From positions 191,606-255,605 of the forward strand of contig CAWUIB010000004.1 of assembly GCA_963922335.1 (NCBI GenBank): DNA of 64,000 nt. The letters run 5' to 3'. This document shows positions 34,350 to 43,572 of the stretch, in pieces. Source of the DNA: CALBPI01 sp963922335. Lineage in GTDB: Bacteria; Pseudomonadota; Gammaproteobacteria; Steroidobacterales; Woeseiaceae. Made by a program: the position numbers and the translations under genes. The notes beneath the pieces were generated by a model. It had not been told where the DNA came from. It searched no databases and saw nothing but the letters and a program-made list of their open reading frames with translations. Position 1 is the first letter of the stretch; each line of letters starts with the position of its first letter.

Positions 34350-35258
34350 ATGAAAAACCGAATTGCCGTCGTAGGTAGCGCGAATGCCGACTACAGCATG
34401 CGAACCGAGACCATCCCGTTACCCGGAGAGACACTCGCCGGGCGCGACTTTCAGTTGGCGCTGGGGGGCAAGGGAGCAAATCAGGCTATTGCCGGCGCAC
34501 GACTGGGTGGCGCAGTCGACTTCATCGCTTGTGTTGGAAACGATGCGGCCGGCAAGTTGGCGCTCACCACCTACGCCGAAGCCGGGATCAATCTTGAGCA
34601 CGTACACGTTGTAGAAAAACCTACAGGTAGCGCGCTGATCTTTGTCGCGGACTCCGGCGAAAACAGTATCGGGGTGGCGTCAGGCGCTAACGCGGCACTG
34701 ACACCCGACCACATTGATGCAGCCAGCCAGACCCTGCGCGATGCCGATTACCTGCTGATGCAACTCGAGTCCCCGATAGAAACTCTGACGCATGCCGCCA
34801 CCTTGGCAAGTGCCTCGAATACCTGCGTGGTCCTGAACCCCGCACCGGCACGATCTCTGCCTGAGGCGTTACTGCGCCATGTTGATGTGCTGACACCCAA
34901 TCAGACGGAGCTCGAGACGTTGACCGATCAACCTACCGACAGCGCAGAGGCGATCCAAAAGGCTGCCCGTTCGCTTCTGGATCGAGGGCCAGAAACGATT
35001 ATCGTCACGTTGGGCGCCGCAGGTGCTCTGGTAGTTTCGCGCGATACTTGTACCGAAGTCGCCGCACCCTCGGTTTCCGCGCTGGATACCACTGGCGCGG
35101 GCGATACATTCAACGGTGCCTTACTGGTGGCGCTTACGGAACGTCGAACGCTGGTCGAGGCGGTGCAATTCGCCAATCATGCAGCCGCGCTGTCCGTAAC
35201 GCGTCGTGGTGCCATTGACTCGATTCCAGGCCGTGTCGAGGTCGACGGCTTTCTATGA
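34350..35258 (+). CDS. rbsK: Ribokinase
   Basis: 302 residues, PfkB family. The N-terminal substrate-binding signature is VVGSANADYSMRT with GGKGANQAIAGARLGG (about residues 33-48), and the C-terminal ATP/catalytic motif is DTTGAGDTFNGALL (catalytic Asp about residue 251). It phosphorylates D-ribose at O5 to ribose 5-phosphate. Its place at the head of the purine catabolic genes fits use of ribose released by nucleoside hydrolase. A PfkB enzyme acting on another sugar or nucleoside cannot be ruled out. Sixty-five bases separate it from the hydroxyisourate hydrolase gene. Confidence 0.92.
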   Translation: MKNRIAVVGSANADYSMRTETIPLPGETLAGRDFQLALGGKGANQAIAGARLGGAVDFIACVGNDAAGKLALTTYAEAGINLEHVHVVEKPTGSALIFVADSGENSIGVASGANAALTPDHIDAASQTLRDADYLLMQLESPIETLTHAATLASASNTCVVLNPAPARSLPEALLRHVDVLTPNQTELETLTDQPTDSAEAIQKAARSLLDRGPETIIVTLGAAGALVVSRDTCTEVAAPSVSALDTTGAGDTFNGALLVALTERRTLVEAVQFANHAAALSVTRRGAIDSIPGRVEVDGFL

Positions 35259-35323
35259 CCCGGCTATATTGTTGAAAACACTTGATGCGCTGGGGGGCGG
35301 CGCTTCGCGAAGGGGCACGCCGC

Positions 35324-35671
35324 ATGGGCAAACTCACAACACATGTTCTGGACACGAGCCAGGGGATACCCGGCAGCGGAATACGTGTTCGCTTGTATCG
35401 GGTGAATGAACAGCGCACAGAGCTGGTCAACGTCCGCACCAATGACGACGGCCGCTGCGATCAACCATTACTGTCGGACTCGGATTTCGTCACTGGCACC
35501 TATGAGCTGGAATTCGATGTGGCCGAGTACTTCGCGAAGCAACCGCTCGAGATCGGTGAGCCCGCGTTCCTGGATACGGTGACCTTGCGAGTAACGCTCG
35601 CCGACGATTCGCACTATCACGTCCCGCTGCTGGTTTCGCCCTGGAGCTACAGCACCTACCGAGGCAGTTGA
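35324..35671 (+). CDS. uraH: 5-Hydroxyisourate hydrolase (transthyretin-like)
   Basis: 115 residues from ATG at 35324, with AAGGGG 8 bases upstream; the in-frame ATG at 35282 is a weaker candidate. KLTTHVLDTSQGIPGSGIRV and the C-terminal tetrapeptide YRGS, which separates true hydroxyisourate hydrolases from transthyretins, are present, as is the HYHVPLLVSPWSYSTYRGS tail. It converts 5-hydroxyisourate, the PuuD product, to OHCU. No export signal, so it acts in the cytoplasm. The stop is two bases before the GTG start of xdhA; a TTG overlapping the stop is an alternative xdhA start. Confidence 0.96.
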   Translation: MGKLTTHVLDTSQGIPGSGIRVRLYRVNEQRTELVNVRTNDDGRCDQPLLSDSDFVTGTYELEFDVAEYFAKQPLEIGEPAFLDTVTLRVTLADDSHYHVPLLVSPWSYSTYRGS

Positions 35672-35673
35672 GC

Positions 35674-37131
35674 GTGCGAAGTGATCTCAGATTCCTGCTC
35701 GACGGCGAGCTTGTCACCCTGACCAATGTGGAGCCCACCCGCACGGTGCTCGAATACCTGCGAGAAGACCTGCAGCTGACCGGCTCAAAGGAAGGGTGCG
35801 CCGAAGGTGACTGCGGTGCCTGCATGGTCGTGCTGGCTGACTTACACGAAGGCGCGTTGCGCTATCGGGCGATCAATTCCTGCATCCAGTTCCTCGCGAC
35901 ACTGGATGGCAAGGCGCTGATCACGGTCGAGAGCCTGTCACGCGGTGGCACCTTACATCCCGCGCAGCGAGCGATGATCGATTGCCACGGATCGCAATGC
36001 GGCTTTTGCACTCCCGGATTTGTGATGACGATGTTTGCATTGCACGAATCCCTTGCGAGCGCACCTTCGCCAACCGAGGTCGACGATGCACTCTCCGGTA
36101 ATCTATGTCGCTGCACCGGTTATCGCCCGATTGTCGACGCCACACGCTCGATGTTCGATGCACAGAGCGAATGGACCGCACCTTGGGGTGATGCCGAGAC
36201 ACTGCGGCACCAACTGGAATCGCTCGCAGACGGTAAATCCCTGACTACGGGAATCAACAATCGAAGTATCGTAGCGCCTCGTAGCGCGGATGACCTCGCG
36301 CAACTTTACGCTGACAACCCAGCAGCGACTCTGGTCGCCGGTGGCACCGACGTCGGTCTTTGGGTCACGAAACAATATCGTGATCTACCGATGCTGATCT
36401 CGATCGGCGATGTGCCCGAACTGCGTGAATTGCATGTCGATGACACACACATCGATGCTGGAGCAGCGGTCACGTTTAGTGAGCTTCTTCCTGTGTTGGT
36501 GCAACACTATCCCGAGATGGATTCATTATTGCGCCGTTGGGCTTCGCCTCCGATCCGAAACGCAGCAACTATCGGTGGCAACATTGCGAACGGATCACCA
36601 ATCGGTGATTCAATGCCGCCGTTGATGGCGCTTGGCACCACCGTCGTGTTGCGCCAAGGGGATACGCAACGCGAGTTGTCGCTTGAGTCGCTCTACCACG
36701 ATTACATGGTCAACGACCTGCGAGACGGGGAGTTCGTCGCGAACGTGCGGATTCCGCTGCGCGACGATGACCAGCGCGTTGCGGCCTACAAAATTTCCAA
36801 ACGCTTCGACCAGGATATCTCCGCAGTTTGCATGGGGATCAGTTGCCTTGTACGCGACGGCTTGCTCACGGACGTCAGGATTGCCCTCGGCGGTATGGCC
36901 GGGATCGTCAAGCGTGCAAGTGCTAGCGAAGCAGCTTTGGAAGGCAACACACCCGACGCGGACAGGTTCGAGCAAGCCGCAATTGCACTTCGCGAGGATT
37001 TCACACCGCTCACTGATATGCGCGCCAGTGCCGACTACCGACTGCGAGTCGCCGCCAATCTGATCCGACGCTTCGGAAAATCGCTCGACGAGTCGCAAGA
37101 GCAACTTGAGGTCTATGACTATGGTCGATGA
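35674..37131 (+). CDS. xdhA: Xanthine dehydrogenase small subunit (2Fe-2S and FAD)
   Basis: 485 residues from GTG at 35674, 9 bases after GAGG; a TTG at 35668 overlapping the previous stop is the alternative. The plant-type 2Fe-2S ligands are in GCAEGDCGAC, and the second cluster in CGFCTPGF and CRCTGYRP. The FAD domain (about residues 200-470) shows TLVAGGTDVGLWVTKQ and TIGGNIANGSPIGD. It passes electrons from the molybdenum subunit to NAD. Together with xdhB it oxidises hypoxanthine to xanthine to urate in the cytoplasm. The end overlaps xdhB by 11 bases. Confidence 0.96.
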   Translation: MRSDLRFLLDGELVTLTNVEPTRTVLEYLREDLQLTGSKEGCAEGDCGACMVVLADLHEGALRYRAINSCIQFLATLDGKALITVESLSRGGTLHPAQRAMIDCHGSQCGFCTPGFVMTMFALHESLASAPSPTEVDDALSGNLCRCTGYRPIVDATRSMFDAQSEWTAPWGDAETLRHQLESLADGKSLTTGINNRSIVAPRSADDLAQLYADNPAATLVAGGTDVGLWVTKQYRDLPMLISIGDVPELRELHVDDTHIDAGAAVTFSELLPVLVQHYPEMDSLLRRWASPPIRNAATIGGNIANGSPIGDSMPPLMALGTTVVLRQGDTQRELSLESLYHDYMVNDLRDGEFVANVRIPLRDDDQRVAAYKISKRFDQDISAVCMGISCLVRDGLLTDVRIALGGMAGIVKRASASEAALEGNTPDADRFEQAAIALREDFTPLTDMRASADYRLRVAANLIRRFGKSLDESQEQLEVYDYGR

Positions 37132-39433
37132 AACCAAGGTAATCCGCGGTGCCATTGGAACACCGTTGCCGCATGACAGCGCAGCGCTGCACGTTAGCGG
37201 CCATGCGACCTACACCGACGATATTCCTGAGCCTCGGAATTTGCTGCACGCCGCCTTTGGTGTGAGTCAACACGCGCACGCTCGAATCTTGTCCGTCAAT
37301 CTCGATGCCGTGCGTGCCGCGCCTGGGGTGGTCGCGGTCTTGACGGCGAGCGACATACCCGGCCCCAACAACTATGGTGCGGTCGCCGACGATGATCCGA
37401 TTTTTGCGGAAGACGAGGTGCAGTATGTCGGGCAGCCGATTTTCCTCGTGGTTGCCCGCACCGTGAATGCAGCACGCCGTGCCGCACTTTTGGGCGACAT
37501 CGAGTACGAGCCTCTACGCGCGTTACTCGACCCGGAAACCTCTTCGAAAGACGGCAGCTTCGTGCTGCCAACGCGCGAGCTGGCTCGTGGTGACGCAGCA
37601 GCAGCAATTACTGCTGCTCCACATCGACTGCAGGGCACAGCGCGCGTCGGCGGCCAGGATCAGTTCTACCTCGAAGGGCAGATCAGTGTCGCTCTGCCCA
37701 AAGAAGCCGGTGACTTTCTGATCTACAGCTCAACGCAACACCCGGGTGAAATCCAGCACGCGGTAGCGCGCGCTGTTGGACTGACCGACAAAGATGTCGT
37801 CGTTGAATGCCGACGCATGGGTGGTGCGTTCGGTGGCAAGGAAAGCCAGCCGGCCTTGATCGCCTGTGCAGCGGCAATCGCCGCACAGCGGCTGAACCGA
37901 CCTGTCAAGCTAAGACTGGATCGCGATAGCGACATGATCATCACCGGTAAGCGCCACTGCTTCGTGTCGCATTACGATGTTGGTTTTGATGACGACGGTC
38001 GAATCCTCGGCATTGATTTTCATCATCTCTCTCGCTGTGGGATGTCGGCCGATCTGTCCGGTGCCATCAACGATCGCGCAATGTTTCATAGTGACAATGC
38101 GTACTTCCTGCCGGACGTACACATCACCTCAGAGCGCTGCAAAACGCACACGGTATCCAACACGGCGTTCCGCGGATTCGGTGGACCTCAAGGCATGTTT
38201 GCGATCGAGTACGTCATCGATGAGATCGCACGGGCGCTCGATAAAGACCCGTTGGAAGTGCGGCGGACCAACTATTACGGACATGACGAGCGCAACACGA
38301 CGCCGTATGGCCAGGTCGTTGAGGACAACATCATCGATGTGATCACCGATCATCTGGTCGAGTCGAGCGATTATCTCGAGCGACGCGCACAGATCGCGCA
38401 ATGGAATGCCGAGCACACGGTGCTAAAGAAAGGCCTTGCCATCACGCCTGTGAAATTTGGTATCTCATTCACAGCCACTCATCTCAATCAGGCTGGTGCG
38501 CTGGTTCATATTTATACCGACGGGACTGTACATCTGAACCACGGCGGCACGGAGATGGGCCAGGGTTTGTTCACCAAAGTCGGCCAGGTCGTCGCCGATG
38601 CATTATCGATCGATATCGACCGAATCAAAATCACGGCTTCTGACACGAGCAAAGTCCCCAACGCCTCAGCAACCGCAGCCTCCAGCGGATCAGACCTTAA
38701 CGGGATGGCTGCCCGTAACGCAGCGATGAAGCTGCGACGTCGACTGACGGAGTTTGCAGCTGCGCATTACGACGTGCGCGAGGCGGATGTTCGGTTTGTC
38801 CGTAACGCAGTTCAGGTCGGCGATGAGGAAGTACCCTTTGCCACACTGGTGAAGCAGGCCTACATGGCGCGCGTCTCGCTATCGGCAAATGGCTTCTACA
38901 AGACACCGAAAATTTCCTATGACAAAGAAACATTCACAGGACGGCCGTTTTACTACTACGCCTATGGGGCGGCCGTTAGTGAGGTCATCGTCGATACCCT
39001 GACGGGAGAGCATCGAGTCACGCGCGTCGATATTGCACACGACTGCGGTGACTCGCTCAATCCTGCCATCGATATGGGGCAAATCGAAGGTGGCTTCGTG
39101 CAGGGCATGGGTTGGCTGACAACCGAACAGCTGTGGTGGGACGACCACGGTAGTCTTCGAACGCACGCGCCCGCCACCTACAAGATTCCGACGAGTTCAG
39201 ATGTCCCCGATATCTTCAACGTGCATATGATGCGCGATATGCCCAACAGGGAAGACACCATTCATCGCTCCAAAGCGGTTGGTGAGCCACCGCTCATGCT
39301 TGCGATTTCGGTTTTCCAGGCGATCAAGGACGCGGTTACTGCATGCTCGACCGACGGGGCCGCACCCCCAATTCAGGCACCGGCGACACCAGAGTCGGTT
39401 CTCAACGCTGTCGAGGCTGCTCGGAAGCTCTGA
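37121..39433 (+). CDS. xdhB: Xanthine dehydrogenase molybdopterin-binding subunit
   Basis: 770 residues from ATG at 37121, with GAGG 9 bases before; ATG at 37115 is also possible. Molybdopterin motifs are CRRMGGAFGGKESQ (about residue 235), FRGFGGPQGM (about 350), NHGGTEMGQGLFTK (about 470) and the catalytic Glu in KAVGEPPLML near the C-terminus. It is the catalytic large subunit that hydroxylates the purine ring. It overlaps the xdhA end and is followed one base after its stop by xdhC, so the three are one transcription unit. Confidence 0.96.
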   Translation: MVDETKVIRGAIGTPLPHDSAALHVSGHATYTDDIPEPRNLLHAAFGVSQHAHARILSVNLDAVRAAPGVVAVLTASDIPGPNNYGAVADDDPIFAEDEVQYVGQPIFLVVARTVNAARRAALLGDIEYEPLRALLDPETSSKDGSFVLPTRELARGDAAAAITAAPHRLQGTARVGGQDQFYLEGQISVALPKEAGDFLIYSSTQHPGEIQHAVARAVGLTDKDVVVECRRMGGAFGGKESQPALIACAAAIAAQRLNRPVKLRLDRDSDMIITGKRHCFVSHYDVGFDDDGRILGIDFHHLSRCGMSADLSGAINDRAMFHSDNAYFLPDVHITSERCKTHTVSNTAFRGFGGPQGMFAIEYVIDEIARALDKDPLEVRRTNYYGHDERNTTPYGQVVEDNIIDVITDHLVESSDYLERRAQIAQWNAEHTVLKKGLAITPVKFGISFTATHLNQAGALVHIYTDGTVHLNHGGTEMGQGLFTKVGQVVADALSIDIDRIKITASDTSKVPNASATAASSGSDLNGMAARNAAMKLRRRLTEFAAAHYDVREADVRFVRNAVQVGDEEVPFATLVKQAYMARVSLSANGFYKTPKISYDKETFTGRPFYYYAYGAAVSEVIVDTLTGEHRVTRVDIAHDCGDSLNPAIDMGQIEGGFVQGMGWLTTEQLWWDDHGSLRTHAPATYKIPTSSDVPDIFNVHMMRDMPNREDTIHRSKAVGEPPLMLAISVFQAIKDAVTACSTDGAAPPIQAPATPESVLNAVEAARKL

Positions 39434-39434
39434 C

Positions 39435-40256
39435 ATGACCGACTGGAGACGGCAAGCGATTGATGCCTTACGCGCAGGTGAGCCTTCGGTCGCCGTGGTT
39501 GTCGACCAGGTACGAGGATCCGCGCCTCGAGAGGCCGGGACCGTCATGGTCGTGTCAAAAGACAAGTGCTTTGGAACGATCGGTGGCGGGCAGCTAGAGC
39601 ACGGCGCGATCGCAACGGCACGCGACCTTCTGGAAAACCAATCGGCCTCGTCGATCGTTCGGCGAATCCCGCTCGGCAGCGACTGCGGGCAATGCTGCGG
39701 TGGTGTGGTGACACTCTCCTTCACACGCCGAGAGGCACGGCAAGCAACGGAGCTCGAGCACGTACTTGGCGCAGCGCCTCTGGATATCGTCATTTTTGGA
39801 GCGGGCCATGTTGGTCGAGCGCTGGCTCAGGTGCTGTGCCCACTCGATGCAAACGTAATGGTGATAGACGGCCGTGAGGAACAGCTCGCACTGCTCCCGC
39901 ATAGAGTTGGGCAACCCCTGCTCGCAGTAGACCCTGTCGCAGCCATCGACCTGTGCCCGGTCGGCGCTGCCGTTGTGGTTATGACCCATGATCATGACCT
40001 TGATCTGCGTTTGTGCAGCGCGTTGCTGCAGCGTGATCACTGGCGATTCCTCGGACTGATTGGATCGCGAACCAAGGCACGCCGTTTCCGGAAAAAATTA
40101 CTCGCCAGCGGCTTGTCGGAACGAAAAGTCGAGTCCCTCACCTGCCCTATTGGACTGCCGATGCTCGATGGTAAGCACCCTGGCGAAATCGCGATCTCCG
40201 TAGCGGCACAGTTGTTGAAAGCAAGCCAATCGGCGGTCCTGGAAGGAGTTGCATGA
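39435..40256 (+). CDS. xdhC: Xanthine dehydrogenase accessory protein XdhC
   Basis: 273 residues from ATG at 39435, one base after the xdhB stop; the frame extends upstream inside xdhB but that start is unlikely. DCGQCCGG (about residue 80) is the conserved cysteine motif of the N-terminal domain, and IFGAGHVGRALAQVL is the Rossmann domain that follows. XdhC binds the molybdenum cofactor, promotes its sulfuration and inserts it into XdhB. The final bases overlap puuD by 4. Confidence 0.95.
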   Translation: MTDWRRQAIDALRAGEPSVAVVVDQVRGSAPREAGTVMVVSKDKCFGTIGGGQLEHGAIATARDLLENQSASSIVRRIPLGSDCGQCCGGVVTLSFTRREARQATELEHVLGAAPLDIVIFGAGHVGRALAQVLCPLDANVMVIDGREEQLALLPHRVGQPLLAVDPVAAIDLCPVGAAVVVMTHDHDLDLRLCSALLQRDHWRFLGLIGSRTKARRFRKKLLASGLSERKVESLTCPIGLPMLDGKHPGEIAISVAAQLLKASQSAVLEGVA

Positions 40257-41446
40257 TGGCGTGGTTACCCGATTGGTTGGAGTTGCTGGGACGTTGGGTG
40301 CACCTCACAACGGGCATCGCCTGGATCGGATCATCTTTCTACTTCATCTGGCTCGATAATCATTTGACGCCGCCGGAGTCTTCAGAGGATCGAGACAAAG
40401 GTGTTGGTGGAGAGCTTTGGGCTGTTCACGGCGGTGGGTTCTATCAGGCGCAAAAATATGCGGGTGCGCCGCAACAGATGCCAAAGCAGCTGCATTGGTT
40501 CAAGTGGGAGGCCTATTCGACCTGGCTGTCAGGCGTTTTCCTGTTGATCCTCATCTACTGGCTGGGCGCAGAAGTGTATCTGGTCGATCCCTCGGTCCGT
40601 CCGATGAGCTCTGGTGCAGCCGTCGGTATCGGAGCGGCCTATTTGATCGGTGGGTGGATCATTTACGACCAATTGTGCAAGTCGCCGCTGGGTCGAAATG
40701 ACCGCGCACTGTCCGTGGTGTTGTTCGGATTCCTGATATTGATCGCATGGAGTCTGTGTCAGTTGTTCGGTGGACGAGGCGCGTTCATTCACTACGGCGC
40801 GGTGATCGGCACCATCATGGTCGCCAACGTGGCGATGATCATTATCCCCGGGCAGCGTCGCATGGTTGCCGCCTTGACTGAAGATCGTCCTATCAATCCG
40901 TTGGATGGCGCACGCGGCAAGCAGCGCTCCGTCCACAACACGTATCTGACACTACCGGTGCTGTTCGTCATGATCAGCAATCACTACGCCAGCACCTACA
41001 GCGGGACATGGAATTGGCTTGTGCTTATCGGCATGACCGTGGCCGGCGCACTGATCAGAGTCTATTTCGTATCGCGCCACAAAGGCGCGGCGTCACCAAT
41101 GCCTGCCATTGGCGGTATTGCCGCCCTCGCAGCAACAGCGGTGCTAGCGAATGGCCTGCCAAGTTTTGGCTCGACGCAGCTCGATGATGTGGCTGCTCCT
41201 GAGATGGCGGCTATCGCGAGCATCATTACGGAGCGATGCACGGGCTGCCACGCCGACGCACCAAGCTGGCCGGGCTTTGCCGCGGCGCCCGCAGGTGTTG
41301 TACTCGAGACTCAGCAAGACATCGCGCGTTACGCTGAACAAATTTATCAGCAAACCGTCGTACTCAAAGCGATGCCCATTGGCAACCTCACGGGCATTAC
41401 AGACGAAGAGCGCGCTGCTATCGACGCGTGGTACAGAGCGCGTTAA
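40253..41446 (+). CDS. puuD: Membrane urate hydroxylase PuuD with cytochrome c domain
   Basis: 397 residues. About eight membrane helices form the urate-hydroxylase domain, beginning LELLGRWVHLTTGIAWIGSS and including WFKWEAYSTWLSGV. The C-terminal domain (about 315-397) has the c-type heme site CTGCH at 329-333. PuuD converts urate to 5-hydroxyisourate and sends electrons into the respiratory chain, so no peroxide is released as with classic uricase. No pucL/uaZ-type uricase is seen, so PuuD is the urate-oxidising step here. It overlaps xdhC by ATGA. Its TAA shares TTAA with the stop of the convergent oxidase gene. Confidence 0.95.
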   Translation: MMAWLPDWLELLGRWVHLTTGIAWIGSSFYFIWLDNHLTPPESSEDRDKGVGGELWAVHGGGFYQAQKYAGAPQQMPKQLHWFKWEAYSTWLSGVFLLILIYWLGAEVYLVDPSVRPMSSGAAVGIGAAYLIGGWIIYDQLCKSPLGRNDRALSVVLFGFLILIAWSLCQLFGGRGAFIHYGAVIGTIMVANVAMIIIPGQRRMVAALTEDRPINPLDGARGKQRSVHNTYLTLPVLFVMISNHYASTYSGTWNWLVLIGMTVAGALIRVYFVSRHKGAASPMPAIGGIAALAATAVLANGLPSFGSTQLDDVAAPEMAAIASIITERCTGCHADAPSWPGFAAAPAGVVLETQQDIARYAEQIYQQTVVLKAMPIGNLTGITDEERAAIDAWYRAR

Positions 41447-42591
41447 CGAAAACGGATATGTCCTGGACCGAGCTCGGCGACACTCGATAGCCCCATCAGT
41501 CTGAGATCGCGCTCGAGTTCGTCGTGCATATTCTGCAGCGTGCGCTCAACACCCGCCTGTCCGGCGGCGGCGAGCGCATAGAGATACCATCGCCCGCCCG
41601 AACATGCCGTAGCGCCAAGGGCCAGCGCTTTCAATACATGTGTGCCGCGGCGAATTCCCCCATCGCAAATGATCTCGATCTGACCGCCAACCGCATCGAC
41701 GATCTCGCGTAACTGATCGAAAGGCGCTCGCGATCCATCAAGCTGTCGCCCACCGTGATTCGAAATCATGATTGCGGTCGCACCAAGTTCGACTGCACGC
41801 TTCGCATCATCGACCGACATCACGCCTTTGAGACAAAAGGGTCCCCCCCAATGTTCGCGCACGCGCGCAGCATCATCCCACGTCATCGTGCGATCCAGCA
41901 TATTGGAGAAGTAGTCGCTTACCGAAACGGCGACATTACTGCCTTCAGGGATCGCCTGTTCGAGCTGAGGCAATGAGAAGCGCTCGCGGAACAGGTAATT
42001 CAAGGTCCAACGCGGATGCATTGCGAAGCTCACTGCGCTCGACGGAGTTAGTCGCGGTGGCGAGGTAAAACCGGTCTGCAAATCGCGCTCACGATTGCCC
42101 CCGACAATCGTGTCTACGGTGAGTGCCAAAGCATCGAAACCCGCTGTCTTACACCGATCGATCATCGAGAAGGTAAGCTCGCGATCCTTGTGAAAGTAGA
42201 GCTGGAAAAGCTTTGGTGTCGCTATGCTGGCCCCAATTTCATCCACGCTGACCGTCGCGAGCGACGATACGCCAAAGTAAGTGTTGAACCGCGACGCAGC
42301 GCCCGCCACAGCGCGCTCGCCTTGCCAATGGAACAATCGCTGCAATGCCGTCGGCGACAAAAAAATGGGCAGATCGAGCGTGCGGCCAAGGACGCTAACC
42401 GACAAATCGACCGCCTCAGTGCCCGCCAGCACGTTGGGTACGAGGTCGCACGCTTCGTAAGCTTCCGAATTTCGCCGATAGGTGACCTCGTCGTCCGCAG
42501 CACCATCAATGTAGTGGAAAACCGGAGCTGGTAATCGACGACGCGCGAGTTGTCGAAATTGTTCGACGTTATAGCAATCAGCGAGCTTCAT
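41443..42591 (-). CDS. FMN-dependent alpha-hydroxyacid oxidase/dehydrogenase
   Basis: 382 residues from ATG at 42591; the frame continues upstream into the divergent region. ADDEVTYRRNSEAYE, LSPTALQRLFHWQGE and the active-site segment ISNHGGRQLDGSRAPFDQL (catalytic His) define the glycolate oxidase/L-lactate dehydrogenase family. FMN is bound around LKGVMSVDDAK and DGGIRRGTHVLKAL. Candidate substrates are glycolate, glyoxylate, L-lactate or mandelate; glyoxylate made by ureidoglycolate cleavage is a tempting choice. It is antisense between puuD and puuE, breaking the plus-strand run. Confidence 0.88.
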   Translation of the reverse strand: MKLADCYNVEQFRQLARRRLPAPVFHYIDGAADDEVTYRRNSEAYEACDLVPNVLAGTEAVDLSVSVLGRTLDLPIFLSPTALQRLFHWQGERAVAGAASRFNTYFGVSSLATVSVDEIGASIATPKLFQLYFHKDRELTFSMIDRCKTAGFDALALTVDTIVGGNRERDLQTGFTSPPRLTPSSAVSFAMHPRWTLNYLFRERFSLPQLEQAIPEGSNVAVSVSDYFSNMLDRTMTWDDAARVREHWGGPFCLKGVMSVDDAKRAVELGATAIMISNHGGRQLDGSRAPFDQLREIVDAVGGQIEIICDGGIRRGTHVLKALALGATACSGGRWYLYALAAAGQAGVERTLQNMHDELERDLRLMGLSSVAELGPGHIRFR

Positions 42592-42669
42592 GGCTGGACA
42601 GTACCACGATCGGTGCACCTCACTAAGATGGCAGTTGGCGCTTGCCGAATTTGGTGGGACACTCAGGTT

Positions 42670-43572
42670 ATGGAATACCCCAGAGATCTTATTGGTTACG
42701 GCAACAAGGTTCCCGATGCCCAGTGGCCGAATGGTGCCAAGATTGCAGTGCAATTCGTCGTCAACTACGAGGAAGGCGGCGAGAATTGCATACTCCACGG
42801 CGATGACGCATCCGAAGCCTTTCTTTCAGAGATCGTTGGGGCAGTGCCGTTTCCTGGTGCTCGACACCGCAACATGGAGTCGATTTACGAGTACGGCTCA
42901 CGTGCAGGCTTTTGGAGACTGCATCGCCTATTTGTCGAGCGGGAATTGCCCGTGACGGTTTTCGCCGTCGCCTCTGCGCTACAGAAAAACCCGAAAGTCA
43001 TCGATGCCATGCAGGATGCTGATTGGGAAATCGCCAGCCATGGTCTGAGATGGATCGACTATCACGGTGTCCCCGAGGCGGTCGAGCGCGAGCATTTCAA
43101 CGAAGCGATCCGAATCCATGAATCGCTCACTGGCAGCGCTCCGGCGGGCTGGTATCTCGGACGCTGTAGTGAATCCAGCCATCGTATCGCCGCAGAGTAT
43201 GGCAAGTTCGAATACAACGCTGACAGCTATGCAGACGATCTGCCCTACTGGAGCTACGAGTTCGATACCCCACAACTCATGGTGCCTTACACGCTCGATG
43301 CGAACGACATGCGTTTTGCCACACCGCAAGGATTTAACTCGGGCACCCAATTCTTCGATTACCTCAGAGACACCTTTGATTGCTTGTATCGAGAGGGAGA
43401 GCGGCGAGCCCGAATGATGTCTATCGGTCTGCACTGCCGTCTGGCGGGTCGACCTGGCAGAGCCCAGGCATTGAAGCGCTTCCTCGATTACATCATTGGT
43501 CACCCGGACGTTTGGGTCGCAAGACGCGTCGACATTGCGCGACACTGGCGCGACCGGTTCCCACCTAAATGA
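42670..43572 (+). CDS. puuE: Allantoinase PuuE (NodB-type)
   Basis: 300 residues from ATG at 42670; the longer in-frame start at 42550 would overlap the divergent oxidase and is rejected. MEYPRDLIGYGNKVPDAQWP is the usual start of this enzyme and EGGENCILHGDDASE is diagnostic. It has the polysaccharide-deacetylase (NodB) fold and, unlike the amidohydrolase AllB, is not related to dihydroorotase. It hydrolyses (S)-allantoin to allantoate. This gene starts a second run of ureide genes, and overlaps the next gene by ATGA. Its promoter must lie in the 78 bases shared with the oxidase. Confidence 0.95.
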   Translation: MEYPRDLIGYGNKVPDAQWPNGAKIAVQFVVNYEEGGENCILHGDDASEAFLSEIVGAVPFPGARHRNMESIYEYGSRAGFWRLHRLFVERELPVTVFAVASALQKNPKVIDAMQDADWEIASHGLRWIDYHGVPEAVEREHFNEAIRIHESLTGSAPAGWYLGRCSESSHRIAAEYGKFEYNADSYADDLPYWSYEFDTPQLMVPYTLDANDMRFATPQGFNSGTQFFDYLRDTFDCLYREGERRARMMSIGLHCRLAGRPGRAQALKRFLDYIIGHPDVWVARRVDIARHWRDRFPPK

